Shown here: positions 8,321 to 17,130 of the stretch, piece after piece | How the letters are laid out: the number at the start of each line of letters is the position of its first letter | Numbering within the stretch: position 1 is the first letter of the stretch | Assembly: GCF_019139675.1 (NCBI RefSeq) | Contig: NZ_CP077077.1 | Location: forward strand, 1,240,001 to 1,304,000 | DNA: 64,000 nucleotides | Origin: Pseudomonas maumuensis | GTDB lineage: Bacteria > Pseudomonadota > Gammaproteobacteria > Pseudomonadales > Pseudomonadaceae | Direction of reading: 5' to 3' | Made by a program: the position numbers and the translations under genes | The notes under the pieces: model-generated | The model's database searches: none | The model's input: only the letters and a program-made list of their open reading frames with translations | What the model was told of the DNA's origin: nothing

Positions 8321-11300
8321 TCAGCGCTGGCGGCTCTCCTTTATCTGCGAGACATACTCGTTGCTGCGGTCGTGGCCGGTGTTGCTGTACACCTTGTGAT
8401 CGCTGCTCTGCTCAGCACTGCCGGTGAACAGGTTGGTGAGGTAGGCGTAGGCGGTGGTGGCCAGGCCGACTGCCGACAGATCGACATCGACCTTCACATC
8501 CTTGGCGTAATCGCGGCCGCTCAGGTTCTCGCGGGTAATTGCGCCGCTGCCCAGTTCGACCTGGCCATCGAGCGACTGCAGCGTGGCGCCGACCAGACGG
8601 GTATCCCCCCCGACCGCCAGGTCGATGCCTTGCGTACCCGAGAGCAGGGTCTGCTGGCCGACGGTGTCGTTGGTACGCCGGGAGTAATCCACCTTGACGG
8701 CTGGGGTGAAGTTCGCGGTGACCTTGTCCCAGAGCGCTCCGGCGATCTCCTTGATGTTGCCGCCGCCGATGACGGTTGCCAGCGAGGGCTGCTCTTGCGT
8801 AGCGGCCTCGGTCGGTTGCTTCTGGGCCAGGCTGGCGTCGATGCCGAGCGTCAGGCTGTCGACCTGGTCCTTACGGCTGGACACTCGCAAGTTGCCACCG
8901 ACCTCGCCTTCGATCATGCCGGCTTCGAGCTGGGCGCCTTCGATACGGGTATCACCCTGGCTGCGCAGGTCGATCACGTCGGCGCGCAGCTGGCTGTCGC
9001 GCCAGGTGGTGTTGTCGCGTTTGTCCAGGTTCACTTTCACCTGTGCATTGATGCCGCCGATTTCCGTGGCCTTGACCTTCACGCCGCCGCCGAGGGTGAC
9101 ATCGAGGTTGTCGTGGCGTTCGGTGTTGCTCGCCGCCTCGACCAGCAGGCCACCGTTTTGGGCATCCAGGCCGATCCGTTGCGCATTGGCTTGTAGCCCC
9201 TGCACCTGTAGCGCGCCATCGTCGTGGGCGAGGCTGGTGAGTTGCAGCGTGCCCTTGCTGTCGAACTGCGCGCCAACGGCCGTGCTGGCCTGCTCATTGA
9301 CCCAGCCGTAGGTGCCCTGGCCGCCCAGGCCGCCGCCGATGCCGCTGCCCTCGACGTCCAGCTTGCCACCCCAAGTCTTGCCCAGGCTCTGGCGGGTATC
9401 GCTGGCGGCGGTCACCTTCAGCATGCCGTCGCTGTGCAGGTTGATATCGCCGGTCGCCGCGCCACGGCTGCCGATGCGCGTGCCCTCCAGGTGCATGTCG
9501 CCGCCGCTGGCGAGCGTTACGCTGCCTTTGCCGTCGATCTGTGCCACCCGTGCCTGGCTGGTCTGCTTCTCCAGGCTGTGGTGCTTGATGTTGCCGTCCA
9601 GGCCGCCTCCGGGGCCGGTCAGGCCGGTGCCGCCGTTGACCGCCAGCCCTGCCTCCAGGGTGGTGGTCTGTTCTACGGTGCGATCATGGGCTGCCGCGAG
9701 TGTCAGGTCGGCATCGCTGCGCAGGCTGACCGCGCCGTCGCCGCCGTCGATGCGCACGCCCTCATAGTGGCCGTTGCGTTCGAGCTCCACCTGCACCCCC
9801 TGCTTGCCCTGCAGACTGCCGACTCGGGCGGTCGTCGTCTGCTTCAGCTGGGTCAGGGAATTGCCATGGCCGGCGAGTCTGGCGTTGATATCCGTGCCGC
9901 TGGTGGTACCCACACGCAGGCTGCCGCCACCGGTGATGTCGTGTTTCTCGCTGCTGCTCTGATCCTGCGCTGCCAGCATCTGGTGCTCGCCGGCCTCGAT
10001 CCGCAGGTTACCCACGTTCGCCTTGTAGTCGCTCCCTTCATCCCTCAACTGATCGGCCCGAACGAAGATCTCACCGCCGCTGAAGCGACTGACCTGGGCG
10101 GTGCTGTCGCTGTCCTTGTGTACGCGCGACTTATGCTGCAGCGACAGTTCGACGCCCGCGTTGGGCTTTGGCGAGTCGGGGAGCGTGGCAGGCTCGTCAT
10201 CGCTTTTCTTGCCACTGAACAGGCGCTGGATGCGATCGGTGACGTACTTGTAGTCGATACCGGCGCTGAGGCCGCCATCCCAGTTGCTGAGCGTGGTCTC
10301 GCGAACCTTGGTGTCGGCGGCTGCCCGGTTGTCGATGTGCTCGGCGTCCACCTTCAATGTGCGTCCAGCCTGCAGTTGCGCGGCGGTGGTGGTCAGGCGC
10401 GTGGTGTCGATATGCAGATCCCCGTTGGAGGTCAGCGTGCTGCGACGCACCTTGCTGTCACGTTCGAGCTGGGCGGCAGGGCCATGGTAGGCATCGATGC
10501 CCAAGGCGATGCGGTCGGCGCCGCCGGTGATGCTGAGCGCGGCGCCGGTGCGGGTATCGAGGGTGTGGCGAGTGGTGGTGTCGTAGGCGGCGGCAAGGTC
10601 GATTTCACTGGCGGCCAGCTTGATGTCCGATGTGCTTGCCTGCACGTCCGAGCCACTGACTGTCAGCTTGCGGCCACTGCGCAAGGTGACGCCGCCGGCG
10701 CTGACGCTGCTGGCGACTTGGCGTGTCGCCGCCGTCTGCTCGTCGCTGTGCAATTGCTCGTAGCCGATCTTGGCCGTGTACTGCTGCGAGTCCGGATCGT
10801 TCTTGCCGGCGCTGGCCACGAATTCACGGGTGCCGGTGCTACGTCGGGCGTGGTCGTTTTCCTCGGCGCTTTCGATTCTCAGGTCGCCCTTGGCATCGAG
10901 TTCCAGCTGCTTGCGGGCCTCGAGGCGGGCACCGGAGATCCGCATGTCGGCCCCGGCGCTGGCGACGAGGGTGGCGCCCTTTAGGGTACTGGCCTTGACC
11001 TGCTCGGTGTGTGACTGGCTATCGATGGTCGTGCGGTCGAGGTAGGCCTTGTGGGTGGACTGTTCGGCGATATCGAGGGTATCCACGCCCGCGCTGATCG
11101 TCAGGTCGCCGCCGCTGCGTAGTTGCAAGGCATTGTCCGCCTCCAGTTGCGCGGCCGTCAGCTGCAGATCGGTACCTGCCTCCAGGCTCAGGCTGTCTTC
11201 GGCCACGAGGCGGCTGCCCAACTGCTGGCGACGGGTTTGTGTGGTGACGCCGTCTTGGCTTTCGGTGGGGATGAACAACCATTGCTTCGCCCAATTGACC

Positions 11301-12343
11301 GGATCGTCCGTGACCTTTTCACGGGTGACGGTATCCAGGGTCAGCTTTTTGCCGGCATGCACCTCGATCTGCCTGGCCTTGCCAAGGGTATGGGTAAGCT
11401 GCAGGTCGCCGGCAGCGTTCAGGTCCAGCTTGCCGGTGTTGCTGACGAGGCTGGCTTGGCGCTTGTCACTGCCCTGTACCTTCAGGTCGCCCGCGGAATG
11501 GATGATCAAATCGCGATCCGCGCGCAGTTCCTTGTCGCCGACCTGCACGCCGGCACCTTCGGCGGTGCTGACGATGCGGATGCGCCCGGCCTGCATCGCG
11601 CCAAGCAGGTTGGCATCGATGGTGGCGGCGGCGGCGGGTAGATGTTCGAGCACCTCACGGCTGCCTGCGTCGACAAGGTTGCGGCCGACGGTCAGGTTCA
11701 ACTGGCCCTTGGCCAACAGGTGCCCTGTGCTGTCGATACGCGGCGCGATGAGGTCCAGGGCGCCCCCGGCATTGCTCTGGCCGCGGCTCAGTACCTGCAG
11801 GGTGCCGCTGGCGTCGCGGCTGTCGAGGTGCTTGATCTGCCCGTCATGAACCTCCGCCTTGCCGACCAGGAAGCCGGCGCGGGTGGTATTGATGAAGCTG
11901 CCGCCATTGAGTGTGATGCCGTTGGGGTTGGCGAGCAGGTAATCGGCCTTCTGACCGAAAATTTCCTGGGCTCCTTCGATCCGTGAGGCGTTCTGGCCGA
12001 CTACCTCGTTGAGGATGGTCGAGGCGGCGTGGCCCTGGAACTGCGAGTTGGCGCCCAACTGGCCGGCCAGCTGCGATTGTCCGGCCTGCAGGGCATTGTT
12101 CAGCACCAGGCCCGGCTTGCCGACGTTGTAGTCGAGGAACTGGTTGTGCGACAGACCACTGGCATCGGGCGCGACGATGTCGATGACCGGTACGCCATGG
12201 CCGTTGTCGACGATCGGGGTGCCGCCGGGGCCTGGTGTCGGAGTCAGGGCGCCTTGCGCCTGAGCCTGGGTGCTGCCCAGCAGCGCAAGGAAGACGGCCC
12301 AGCGCAGGATGTCTGGTCTGGTCTTGGAGACAGGGTTTTGCAT
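8321..12343 (-). CDS. TpsA filamentous-haemagglutinin-like exoprotein
   Basis: 1340-residue secreted protein. Signal peptide at about 1-30 (hydrophobic FLALLGSTQAQAQ). The TPS secretion domain spans about 50-165 and contains the NPNG motif (LLANPNGITLNGG, about 137-148). The rest is repetitive beta-helix material with recurring DLRIE, LTLAA and GGDMHLEGT-type units and haemagglutinin repeats. I start at 12343 because a GAGG lies a few bases upstream; the frame extends 30 codons further without a good site. It is short for the family and ends in EYVSQIKESRQR without a VENN motif, a variable toxin tip or a downstream immunity gene, so it looks like an adhesin rather than a CdiA-type effector. 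Confidence 0.9.
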   Translation of the reverse strand: MQNPVSKTRPDILRWAVFLALLGSTQAQAQGALTPTPGPGGTPIVDNGHGVPVIDIVAPDASGLSHNQFLDYNVGKPGLVLNNALQAGQSQLAGQLGANSQFQGHAASTILNEVVGQNASRIEGAQEIFGQKADYLLANPNGITLNGGSFINTTRAGFLVGKAEVHDGQIKHLDSRDASGTLQVLSRGQSNAGGALDLIAPRIDSTGHLLAKGQLNLTVGRNLVDAGSREVLEHLPAAAATIDANLLGAMQAGRIRIVSTAEGAGVQVGDKELRADRDLIIHSAGDLKVQGSDKRQASLVSNTGKLDLNAAGDLQLTHTLGKARQIEVHAGKKLTLDTVTREKVTDDPVNWAKQWLFIPTESQDGVTTQTRRQQLGSRLVAEDSLSLEAGTDLQLTAAQLEADNALQLRSGGDLTISAGVDTLDIAEQSTHKAYLDRTTIDSQSHTEQVKASTLKGATLVASAGADMRISGARLEARKQLELDAKGDLRIESAEENDHARRSTGTREFVASAGKNDPDSQQYTAKIGYEQLHSDEQTAATRQVASSVSAGGVTLRSGRKLTVSGSDVQASTSDIKLAASEIDLAAAYDTTTRHTLDTRTGAALSITGGADRIALGIDAYHGPAAQLERDSKVRRSTLTSNGDLHIDTTRLTTTAAQLQAGRTLKVDAEHIDNRAAADTKVRETTLSNWDGGLSAGIDYKYVTDRIQRLFSGKKSDDEPATLPDSPKPNAGVELSLQHKSRVHKDSDSTAQVSRFSGGEIFVRADQLRDEGSDYKANVGNLRIEAGEHQMLAAQDQSSSEKHDITGGGSLRVGTTSGTDINARLAGHGNSLTQLKQTTTARVGSLQGKQGVQVELERNGHYEGVRIDGGDGAVSLRSDADLTLAAAHDRTVEQTTTLEAGLAVNGGTGLTGPGGGLDGNIKHHSLEKQTSQARVAQIDGKGSVTLASGGDMHLEGTRIGSRGAATGDINLHSDGMLKVTAASDTRQSLGKTWGGKLDVEGSGIGGGLGGQGTYGWVNEQASTAVGAQFDSKGTLQLTSLAHDDGALQVQGLQANAQRIGLDAQNGGLLVEAASNTERHDNLDVTLGGGVKVKATEIGGINAQVKVNLDKRDNTTWRDSQLRADVIDLRSQGDTRIEGAQLEAGMIEGEVGGNLRVSSRKDQVDSLTLGIDASLAQKQPTEAATQEQPSLATVIGGGNIKEIAGALWDKVTANFTPAVKVDYSRRTNDTVGQQTLLSGTQGIDLAVGGDTRLVGATLQSLDGQVELGSGAITRENLSGRDYAKDVKVDVDLSAVGLATTAYAYLTNLFTGSAEQSSDHKVYSNTGHDRSNEYVSQIKESRQR

Positions 12344-12407
12344 GAGAACCTCGCAAGTGATGTACGAAATCGTGAAATCAGCTGCGGGAATTCTAAGAAT
12401 GTCGGTG

Positions 12408-12433
12408 ATGGCATTTATGTGGCTCAATGCCAT
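12408..12433. promoter_or_regulatory. inverted repeat upstream of tpsA
   Basis: Perfect 8-bp arms ATGGCATT and AATGCCAT separated by 10 bases, about 65-90 bp upstream of the tpsA start. Arm centres are 18 bp apart. This could be an operator for the two-partner secretion operon. It does not resemble a consensus Fur box, and no factor can be named. Confidence 0.35.
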
Positions 12434-12515
12434 TATGGTGCGGGGAATGAGGCGATGTTGCGCGTAGGAAAAGTGAGCGGCTATGTAGCGAAAGTCGTTG
12501 CTGGCGCTGAAAGAG

Positions 12516-12549
12516 AAAGGCCTGTTCTGCGTGAGCAGAACAGGCCTTT
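12516..12549 (-). terminator. intrinsic terminator after the L,D-transpeptidase gene
   Basis: Perfect 15-bp stem (AAAGGCCTGTTCTGC) with a GTGA loop, 18 bp past the end of the L,D-transpeptidase gene. On the minus strand the stem is followed by a pyrimidine-rich tail (CTCTTTC). It separates that gene from tpsA. Confidence 0.75.
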
Positions 12550-12567
12550 GCTGTCATCGAGGTGCGA

Positions 12568-13131
12568 TCAGGGGCGGATTTCGATCAGCGTGCCATCCTT
12601 CACCATGCTCCACACCTCGCGCATGTCGTCGTTGCGCATGGCGATACAGCCCTCGGTCCAGTCCAAGGTATGGAAGTACCACTCGGGGTACTCCTCGTTG
12701 ATCGGCGTGCCGTGGATCATGATCATGCTGCCAGCGGCAACGCCTTCGCTGCGAGCCTTGGCGGCATCGGTGATGTTGGGGTAGGAGATGTGCATGGCCA
12801 GGTTGTAACGGTCGCTGACCTTGCGCCAGTCCAGCCAGTACAGGCCTTCGGGGGTCTTCTTGTCGCCTTCGCGCTCCTTGGCCCCCTTGGGCTGCTTGCC
12901 CAGGGAGATGCGGTAGGTCTTGAGCGGCTCGCCACGGCTGATCAGTTGCAGACGGCGTTCGGACTTGATCACCAGCACCTTGTCGATCAGCCGTTCCTGC
13001 TGGGCGGCGCCAGGCGCGGGCTGGACCGGCGACGGCACGGCCGACGGCGTCTTGCGGATGATGGTCTCGGTGAAGGCGGCTTGCGACACCGAGGCGACAC
13101 TGAGGCAGAGGAGGGCAAGCAGCCAGCGCAT
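12568..13131 (-). CDS. exported L,D-transpeptidase (YkuD family)
   Basis: 187-residue protein with a signal peptide (about 1-18, cleaved near SQA). YkuD-fold catalytic elements: HG at 140-141 and WTEGCIAMRN with C162 as the likely nucleophile. Such enzymes form 3-3 peptidoglycan cross-links, attach lipoproteins to peptidoglycan, or (YafK/DpaA-type) release them. The EGCIAMRN variant differs from the common SxGCIRM signature, so the exact reaction cannot be assigned. It stands alone with its own terminator. Confidence 0.85.
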   Translation of the reverse strand: MRWLLALLCLSVASVSQAAFTETIIRKTPSAVPSPVQPAPGAAQQERLIDKVLVIKSERRLQLISRGEPLKTYRISLGKQPKGAKEREGDKKTPEGLYWLDWRKVSDRYNLAMHISYPNITDAAKARSEGVAAGSMIMIHGTPINEEYPEWYFHTLDWTEGCIAMRNDDMREVWSMVKDGTLIEIRP

Positions 13132-13151
13132 GAAACCGTATCCCTGAAAAC

Positions 13152-13718
13152 TTAGGTGGTGGACGACGTGACGTTCATCGGCGGCAGGTATTCATGGCCT
13201 ATCGGGTAGTGCTGCCTGATGCGGTCGCGATAATAGCATTCTAGTGTGCGTGCGACGGTGCGGAAAGCCAGCTCGCTCCAGGGGATTTCGTGTTCCTCGA
13301 ACAAACGCACCTCCAGGCTCTCGACGCCCACGGCGAAGTCCAGATCGGTCAGTTCGGCGCGGAAGAACACGTGTACCTGATTGATGTGCGGCAGGTCGAA
13401 CAACTGGTACAGGCTGGTTTCGCCGACCCGCGCGCATGCTTCCTCGACGGTTTCGCGACGGGCGGCGGCATCGAGGGTCTCGCCGTTTTCCATGAAGCCG
13501 GCGGGCAGCGTCCAGAACCCCCGGCGCGGCTCTATCGCTCGGCGGCACAGCAGCACCTGGGAGCCCCAGGTAGGTAGCACCCCGGCGACGATATTGGGGT
13601 TCTGGTAATGGATGGTCTGGCAATGGTCGCAGACATACCGTAGGCGGCTGTCGCCTTCGGGTATCCGCTGGGTGACCGGTAGGCCGCACGCGCTGCAGAA
13701 TTTCATGCTTTCATTCAT
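13152..13718 (-). CDS. Nudix hydrolase with N-terminal zinc ribbon
   Basis: 188 residues. Four cysteines in two CxxC pairs (C8/C11 and C30/C33) form a zinc ribbon. The Nudix box starts at G74 (GFMENGE...) and ends with RETVEEACARV. It hydrolyses a nucleoside diphosphate linked to another moiety; the zinc ribbon recalls NudC-type enzymes but the protein is shorter and the substrate is unknown. Two in-frame ATGs (13718 and 13706) are possible; neither has a strong ribosome-binding site. Divergent from the second Nudix gene. Confidence 0.85.
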   Translation of the reverse strand: MNESMKFCSACGLPVTQRIPEGDSRLRYVCDHCQTIHYQNPNIVAGVLPTWGSQVLLCRRAIEPRRGFWTLPAGFMENGETLDAAARRETVEEACARVGETSLYQLFDLPHINQVHVFFRAELTDLDFAVGVESLEVRLFEEHEIPWSELAFRTVARTLECYYRDRIRQHYPIGHEYLPPMNVTSSTT

Positions 13719-13844
13719 TCCAGTGAGGTCGGGCTATCTTGGCGCGCCCGGCCCGCTTACCGCAAGCGGCCTGCGGGCGGGGGCTTGGGTGCCTCGCGGC
13801 TTTGGTGCATCATGCAGGGCAGGCCTTGGACACGAGCGTGCGTA

Positions 13845-14444
13845 ATGCTGGACGAGCTTCTTCGCCGAATGAGCAACCATACCCCCGCGTCACCGGAGAC
13901 GGATCGCCGTTTCCCCGAAGCGGCGGTGCTGCTGCCCATTACCCGCAGCGAGGAGCCGGAGCTGGTGCTGACCCTGCGCGCCAAGGGCTTGTCCACCCAC
14001 GGTGGTGAAGTCGCATTTCCCGGCGGCCGGCGCGACCCGGAGGACCCTGACCTGGTGTTCACGGCCCTGCGCGAAGCCGAGGAGGAAATCGGCCTGCCAC
14101 CCGGCCTGGTTGAGGTGATCGGTCCGCTCAGCCCGCTGATCTCGCTGCATGGCCTGAAGGTGACGCCGTTCGTCGGTTTGATCCCGGACTATGTCGAGTA
14201 TCGCGCCAACGATGCGGAGATCGCTGCGGTGTTCAGCGTGCCACTGGAATTTTTCCGCCAGGACCCGCGCGAGCACACCCACCGCATCGACTACCAGGGT
14301 CGCAGCTGGTACGTGCCCAGCTACCGTTATGGCGACTACAAAATCTGGGGGCTCTCGGCGATCATGATCGTCGAGCTGGTCAACCTGCTGTTCGACGCAG
14401 GCATCAGCCTGCACCAGCCACCCGAGCGTTTCATCGAGAACTGA
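13845..14444 (+). CDS. CoA pyrophosphatase-type Nudix hydrolase (NudL-like)
   Basis: 199 residues. The segment LTLRAKGLSTHGGEVAFPGG at about 42-61 is the signature that precedes the Nudix box in coenzyme A/acyl-CoA diphosphatases; the box continues through REAEEEIGL at about 76-84. It likely cleaves CoA to 4'-phosphopantetheine and 3',5'-ADP, a turnover role. I use the ATG at 13845 (MLDELLRRM); an earlier in-frame start at 13785 would overlap the divergent Nudix promoter region. Confidence 0.85.
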   Translation: MLDELLRRMSNHTPASPETDRRFPEAAVLLPITRSEEPELVLTLRAKGLSTHGGEVAFPGGRRDPEDPDLVFTALREAEEEIGLPPGLVEVIGPLSPLISLHGLKVTPFVGLIPDYVEYRANDAEIAAVFSVPLEFFRQDPREHTHRIDYQGRSWYVPSYRYGDYKIWGLSAIMIVELVNLLFDAGISLHQPPERFIEN

Positions 14445-14489
14445 GTGGGGCACACCCCGCCACCGGCGTTCAACCGTGAGGAGCGACAC

Positions 14490-15014
14490 ATGAAATACCG
14501 CCTGGGCGACCTGCGGGTCGAAGCCCATCCCGAGAGCTGGGCCGCACCCACTGCCACGCTGATCGGCAAGGTGCGCCTGCAGGCCCGGGCCAGCGTATGG
14601 TTCGGCGCGGTACTGCGCGGCGATAACGAGCTGATCGACATCGGCGAGGACAGCAATGTCCAGGACGGCACGGTGATGCATACCGACATGGGCTCGCCGC
14701 TGACCCTTGGTCGCGGGGTGACCGTCGGTCACAACGCCATGCTGCATGGCTGCACGGTCGGCGACTACAGCCTGGTCGGCATCAACGCGGTGATCCTCAA
14801 CGGGGCGCGTATCGGCAAGCACTGCATCATCGGCGCCAACGCCCTGATCCCCGAGGGCAAGGAAATCCCCGATGGCTCGCTGGTGATGGGCTCGCCGGGC
14901 AAGGTGGTGCGCGAGTTGACCGAGCAGCAGAAACGCATGCTCGAGGCCAGCGCCGCTCATTATGTGCACAATGCCCAGCGCTATGCCCGTGACCTGGTGA
15001 GCGACGATGAGTGA
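14490..15014 (+). CDS. gamma-carbonic-anhydrase-like hexapeptide protein
   Basis: 174-residue left-handed beta-helix protein with hexapeptide repeats throughout. The three zinc-ligand histidines of the gamma-class carbonic anhydrase/YrdA/PaaY group are present: H64 (VMHTDMG), H81 and H86 (GHNAMLHG). Whether it hydrates CO2 or acts as a thioesterase-like enzyme is not decided by sequence. ATG at 14490 has GAGGAG about 8 bp upstream. It overlaps the DUF1289 gene by 8 bp. Confidence 0.85.
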   Translation: MKYRLGDLRVEAHPESWAAPTATLIGKVRLQARASVWFGAVLRGDNELIDIGEDSNVQDGTVMHTDMGSPLTLGRGVTVGHNAMLHGCTVGDYSLVGINAVILNGARIGKHCIIGANALIPEGKEIPDGSLVMGSPGKVVRELTEQQKRMLEASAAHYVHNAQRYARDLVSDDE

Positions 15015-15201
15015 CGAGCGGCCCGTGGCCTCGCCCTGCGTCAATGTATGCGCGCTGGACGAGCAGGATATCTGTATTGGGTGCCAGCGCACGGTGGACG
15101 AGATCACCCGCTGGGGGCGGATGGACAACGCGCAGCGCCGGGAGGTGCTAAAGCGGTGTCATGAGCGAGCGCTGGCGGCGGGCCTGGTAATCGGCCTGTA
15201 G
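15007..15201 (+). CDS. DUF1289 family small cysteine-rich protein
   Basis: 64 residues with four cysteines, C11-x3-C15 and C23-x2-C26 (SPCVNVC and DICIGC), followed by EITRW, the pattern of DUF1289 proteins. They probably bind a metal; the function is unknown. Overlapping the gamma-CA gene by 8 bp suggests co-translation. Confidence 0.85.
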   Translation: MSDERPVASPCVNVCALDEQDICIGCQRTVDEITRWGRMDNAQRREVLKRCHERALAAGLVIGL

Positions 15202-15206
15202 ATCTC

Positions 15207-15227
15207 ATCGCGGGCTTGTCCCGCGAT
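15207..15227. repeat. single REP-like palindrome
   Basis: ATCGCGGG-CTTGT-CCCGCGAT, an 8-bp stem typical of a solitary Pseudomonas REP unit, just after the DUF1289 gene. There is no T-run. Confidence 0.6.
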
Positions 15228-15273
15228 AGGCCCACCGCTACTCTGTGCGGCTGGCTCCCCGAACTCACAGACC

Positions 15274-15741
15274 ATGTTCTATCTCATCGCCTACATCAGC
15301 AGCGTGGTGCTGATCAACTTCGCCTTTTCCAGTGCGCCTCACCTGGACGTGATCTGGTCCGCCTGGGGCGGGTTGGTGTTCATCCTGCGCGACATGGTGC
15401 AGACCCGCTACGGCCATGGCGCATTACTGGCCATGCTGGTGGCGCTGGTGCTGTCCTATATCACCTCCGAGCCTGCCATCGCCCTGGCCAGCGCTACCGC
15501 GTTCTTCGTCTCCGAGCTGATCGACTGGCTGGTGTTCAGCGTTACCCGGCGCCCCCTGCGCGACCGCCTGTGGTTGAGTTCGGCGCTGAGCATCCCGGTG
15601 GACACCTTCATCTTCTTCGGCATGATCGGGGCGTTGACGCCCGCGGTGATCGGTACGGCGATGGCCTCCAAGTTCGCCGGGGTCACGGCGGTGTGGTTGA
15701 TCATGGCTTGGCGGGCACGGCGCGCGGTGGCCACATCCTGA
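15274..15741 (+). CDS. VUT-family (YhhQ-like) membrane protein
   Basis: 155 residues with four to five hydrophobic segments (about 2-20, 24-38, 48-64, 67-86, 105-147). It resembles the VUT/YhhQ family, whose characterised members import queuosine precursors, but it is shorter than typical YhhQ (about 220), so the substrate is uncertain. A basic cytoplasmic loop TRRPLRDR lies in the middle. No queuosine genes are nearby and no preQ1 riboswitch is evident in the short leader. Confidence 0.65.
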   Translation: MFYLIAYISSVVLINFAFSSAPHLDVIWSAWGGLVFILRDMVQTRYGHGALLAMLVALVLSYITSEPAIALASATAFFVSELIDWLVFSVTRRPLRDRLWLSSALSIPVDTFIFFGMIGALTPAVIGTAMASKFAGVTAVWLIMAWRARRAVATS

Positions 15742-15815
15742 TGTAGAATACCGGTCCATTTTTCAGCGGGCGGCAGCCAGCGTGGCGCGGCCCCGGACGC
15801 CTTCGAGGACCTGAA

Positions 15816-16997
15816 ATGACCCGTATCGGAACCCCACTGTCGCCCACCGCGACCCGTGTACTGCTGTGCGGCTGCGGCGAGCTGGGTAAGGAAGTGGTGA
15901 TCGAGCTGCAGCGCCTGGGCGTCGAGGTGATCGCCGTGGACCGCTACGCCAATGCGCCGGCGATGCAGGTCGCGCACCGCAGCCATGTGATCAACATGCT
16001 CGACGGCGTGGCCCTGCGCGCAGTGATCGAGGCGGAAAAGCCGCACTACATCGTTCCCGAGATCGAAGCCATCGCCACCGCCACGCTGGTCGAGCTGGAA
16101 AGCGAAGGTTTCAACGTCGTGCCCACCGCCCGCGCCACCCAGCTGACCATGAACCGCGAAGGCATTCGCCGCCTGGCTGCCGAAGAGCTGGACCTGCCGA
16201 CCTCGCCGTACCATTTCGCCGACACCTTCGAGGATTACAGCAAGGCGGTGGCCGACCTGGGCTACCCGTGCGTGGTCAAGCCGGTGATGAGCTCGTCCGG
16301 CAAGGGCCAGAGCCTGCTGCGCGGTGCCGATGACCTGCAGAAAGCCTGGGACTACGCCCAGGAAGGCGGCCGTGCTGGCAAGGGGCGGGTGATCATCGAA
16401 GGTTTCATCGACTTCGAATACGAAATCACTCTGCTGACCGTACGCCATGTCGGTGGCACGACCTTCCTCGCGCCGGTCGGCCATCGCCAGGAGAAAGGCG
16501 ACTACCAGGAGTCGTGGCAGCCCCAGGCCATGAGCCCGAAGGCATTGGCCGAGTCGCAGCGTGTAGCCCAGGCGGTCACTGACGCGTTGGGCGGCCGTGG
16601 GCTGTTCGGTGTGGAACTGTTCGTCAAGGGGGACCAGGTGTGGTTCAGCGAAGTGTCACCACGCCCGCACGACACCGGCCTGGTGACCCTGATTTCCCAG
16701 GACCTGTCGCAGTTCGCCCTGCACGCGCGGGCCATCCTCGGCCTGCCGATCCCGGTGGTGCGCCAGTTCGGCCCGTCGGCGTCGGCGGTGATCCTGCCTG
16801 AAGGCCAGTCGCAGCAGACCAGCTTCGCCAACCTGGGCGCGGCCCTGAGCGAACCGGATACCGCCATCCGCCTGTTCGGCAAGCCGGAGATCAATGGTAC
16901 ACGGCGCATGGGCGTGTGCCTGGCGCGTGACGAATCGGTCGAGGCGGCACGGGCCAAGGCGACCCGGGCTTCGCAGGCGGTCAAGGTCGAGTTCTGA
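15816..16997 (+). CDS. purT: formate-dependent phosphoribosylglycinamide formyltransferase PurT
   Basis: 393-residue ATP-grasp enzyme that makes formyl-GAR from GAR, formate and ATP in purine synthesis. N-terminal Rossmann-like motif [12 protein letters not shown] at about 17-28; ATP-grasp core [16 protein letters not shown]; late metal-binding segment [10 protein letters not shown]. Length matches E. coli PurT (392). GAGGACC precedes the ATG. A TAGAAT hexamer at 15744-15749 could be the -10 element, but no clear -35 is seen. Confidence 0.95.
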   Translation: MTRIGTPLSPTATRVLLCGCGELGKEVVIELQRLGVEVIAVDRYANAPAMQVAHRSHVINMLDGVALRAVIEAEKPHYIVPEIEAIATATLVELESEGFNVVPTARATQLTMNREGIRRLAAEELDLPTSPYHFADTFEDYSKAVADLGYPCVVKPVMSSSGKGQSLLRGADDLQKAWDYAQEGGRAGKGRVIIEGFIDFEYEITLLTVRHVGGTTFLAPVGHRQEKGDYQESWQPQAMSPKALAESQRVAQAVTDALGGRGLFGVELFVKGDQVWFSEVSPRPHDTGLVTLISQDLSQFALHARAILGLPIPVVRQFGPSASAVILPEGQSQQTSFANLGAALSEPDTAIRLFGKPEINGTRRMGVCLARDESVEAARAKATRASQAVKVEF

Positions 16998-17002
16998 TTC
17001 CA

Positions 17003-17126
17003 GTGGGGCCGCTGCGCGGCCCTTTCGCCGGCAAGCCGGCTCCCACTCCGACCGCGCGGGCCTCAAGACTTGCGCCGTACTTGTGGGAGCCGGCTTGCCG
17101 GCGAAAGGGCTGCGAAGCAGCCCCAC
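17003..17126. repeat. inverted REP pair with compensatory changes
   Basis: Two 44-base arms (17003-17046 and 17083-17126) are reverse complements except for three positions. Each arm contains a small hairpin (GGCCGC-TGC-GCGGCC-like versus GGCTGC-TTC-GCAGCC) and the core CGCCGGCAAGCCGGCTCCCAC. Two of the differences are compensatory. It lies between the convergent purT and MFS genes and may end transcription from both sides. Confidence 0.85.
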
Positions 17127-17130
17127 TCAC

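Noticed and set aside
8321..12343. CdiA-type contact-dependent inhibition locus
   Set aside because: There is no VENN-like junction, no toxin-like C-terminus and no immunity gene between tpsA and tpsB.
12344..12407. Fur box upstream of tpsA, because the P. putida HlpBA pair is linked to iron
   Set aside because: No stretch resembling the 19-base Fur consensus is visible.
6554..12784. Long plus-strand ORFs such as 9224-10984 inside tpsA
   Set aside because: Antisense shadows caused by high GC and repetitive coding; the minus-strand frame has the domains and a ribosome-binding site.
15202..15273. preQ1 riboswitch ahead of the VUT-family gene
   Set aside because: The gap is only 72 bases and is occupied by a REP-like palindrome; no pseudoknot-like A-rich tail is seen.
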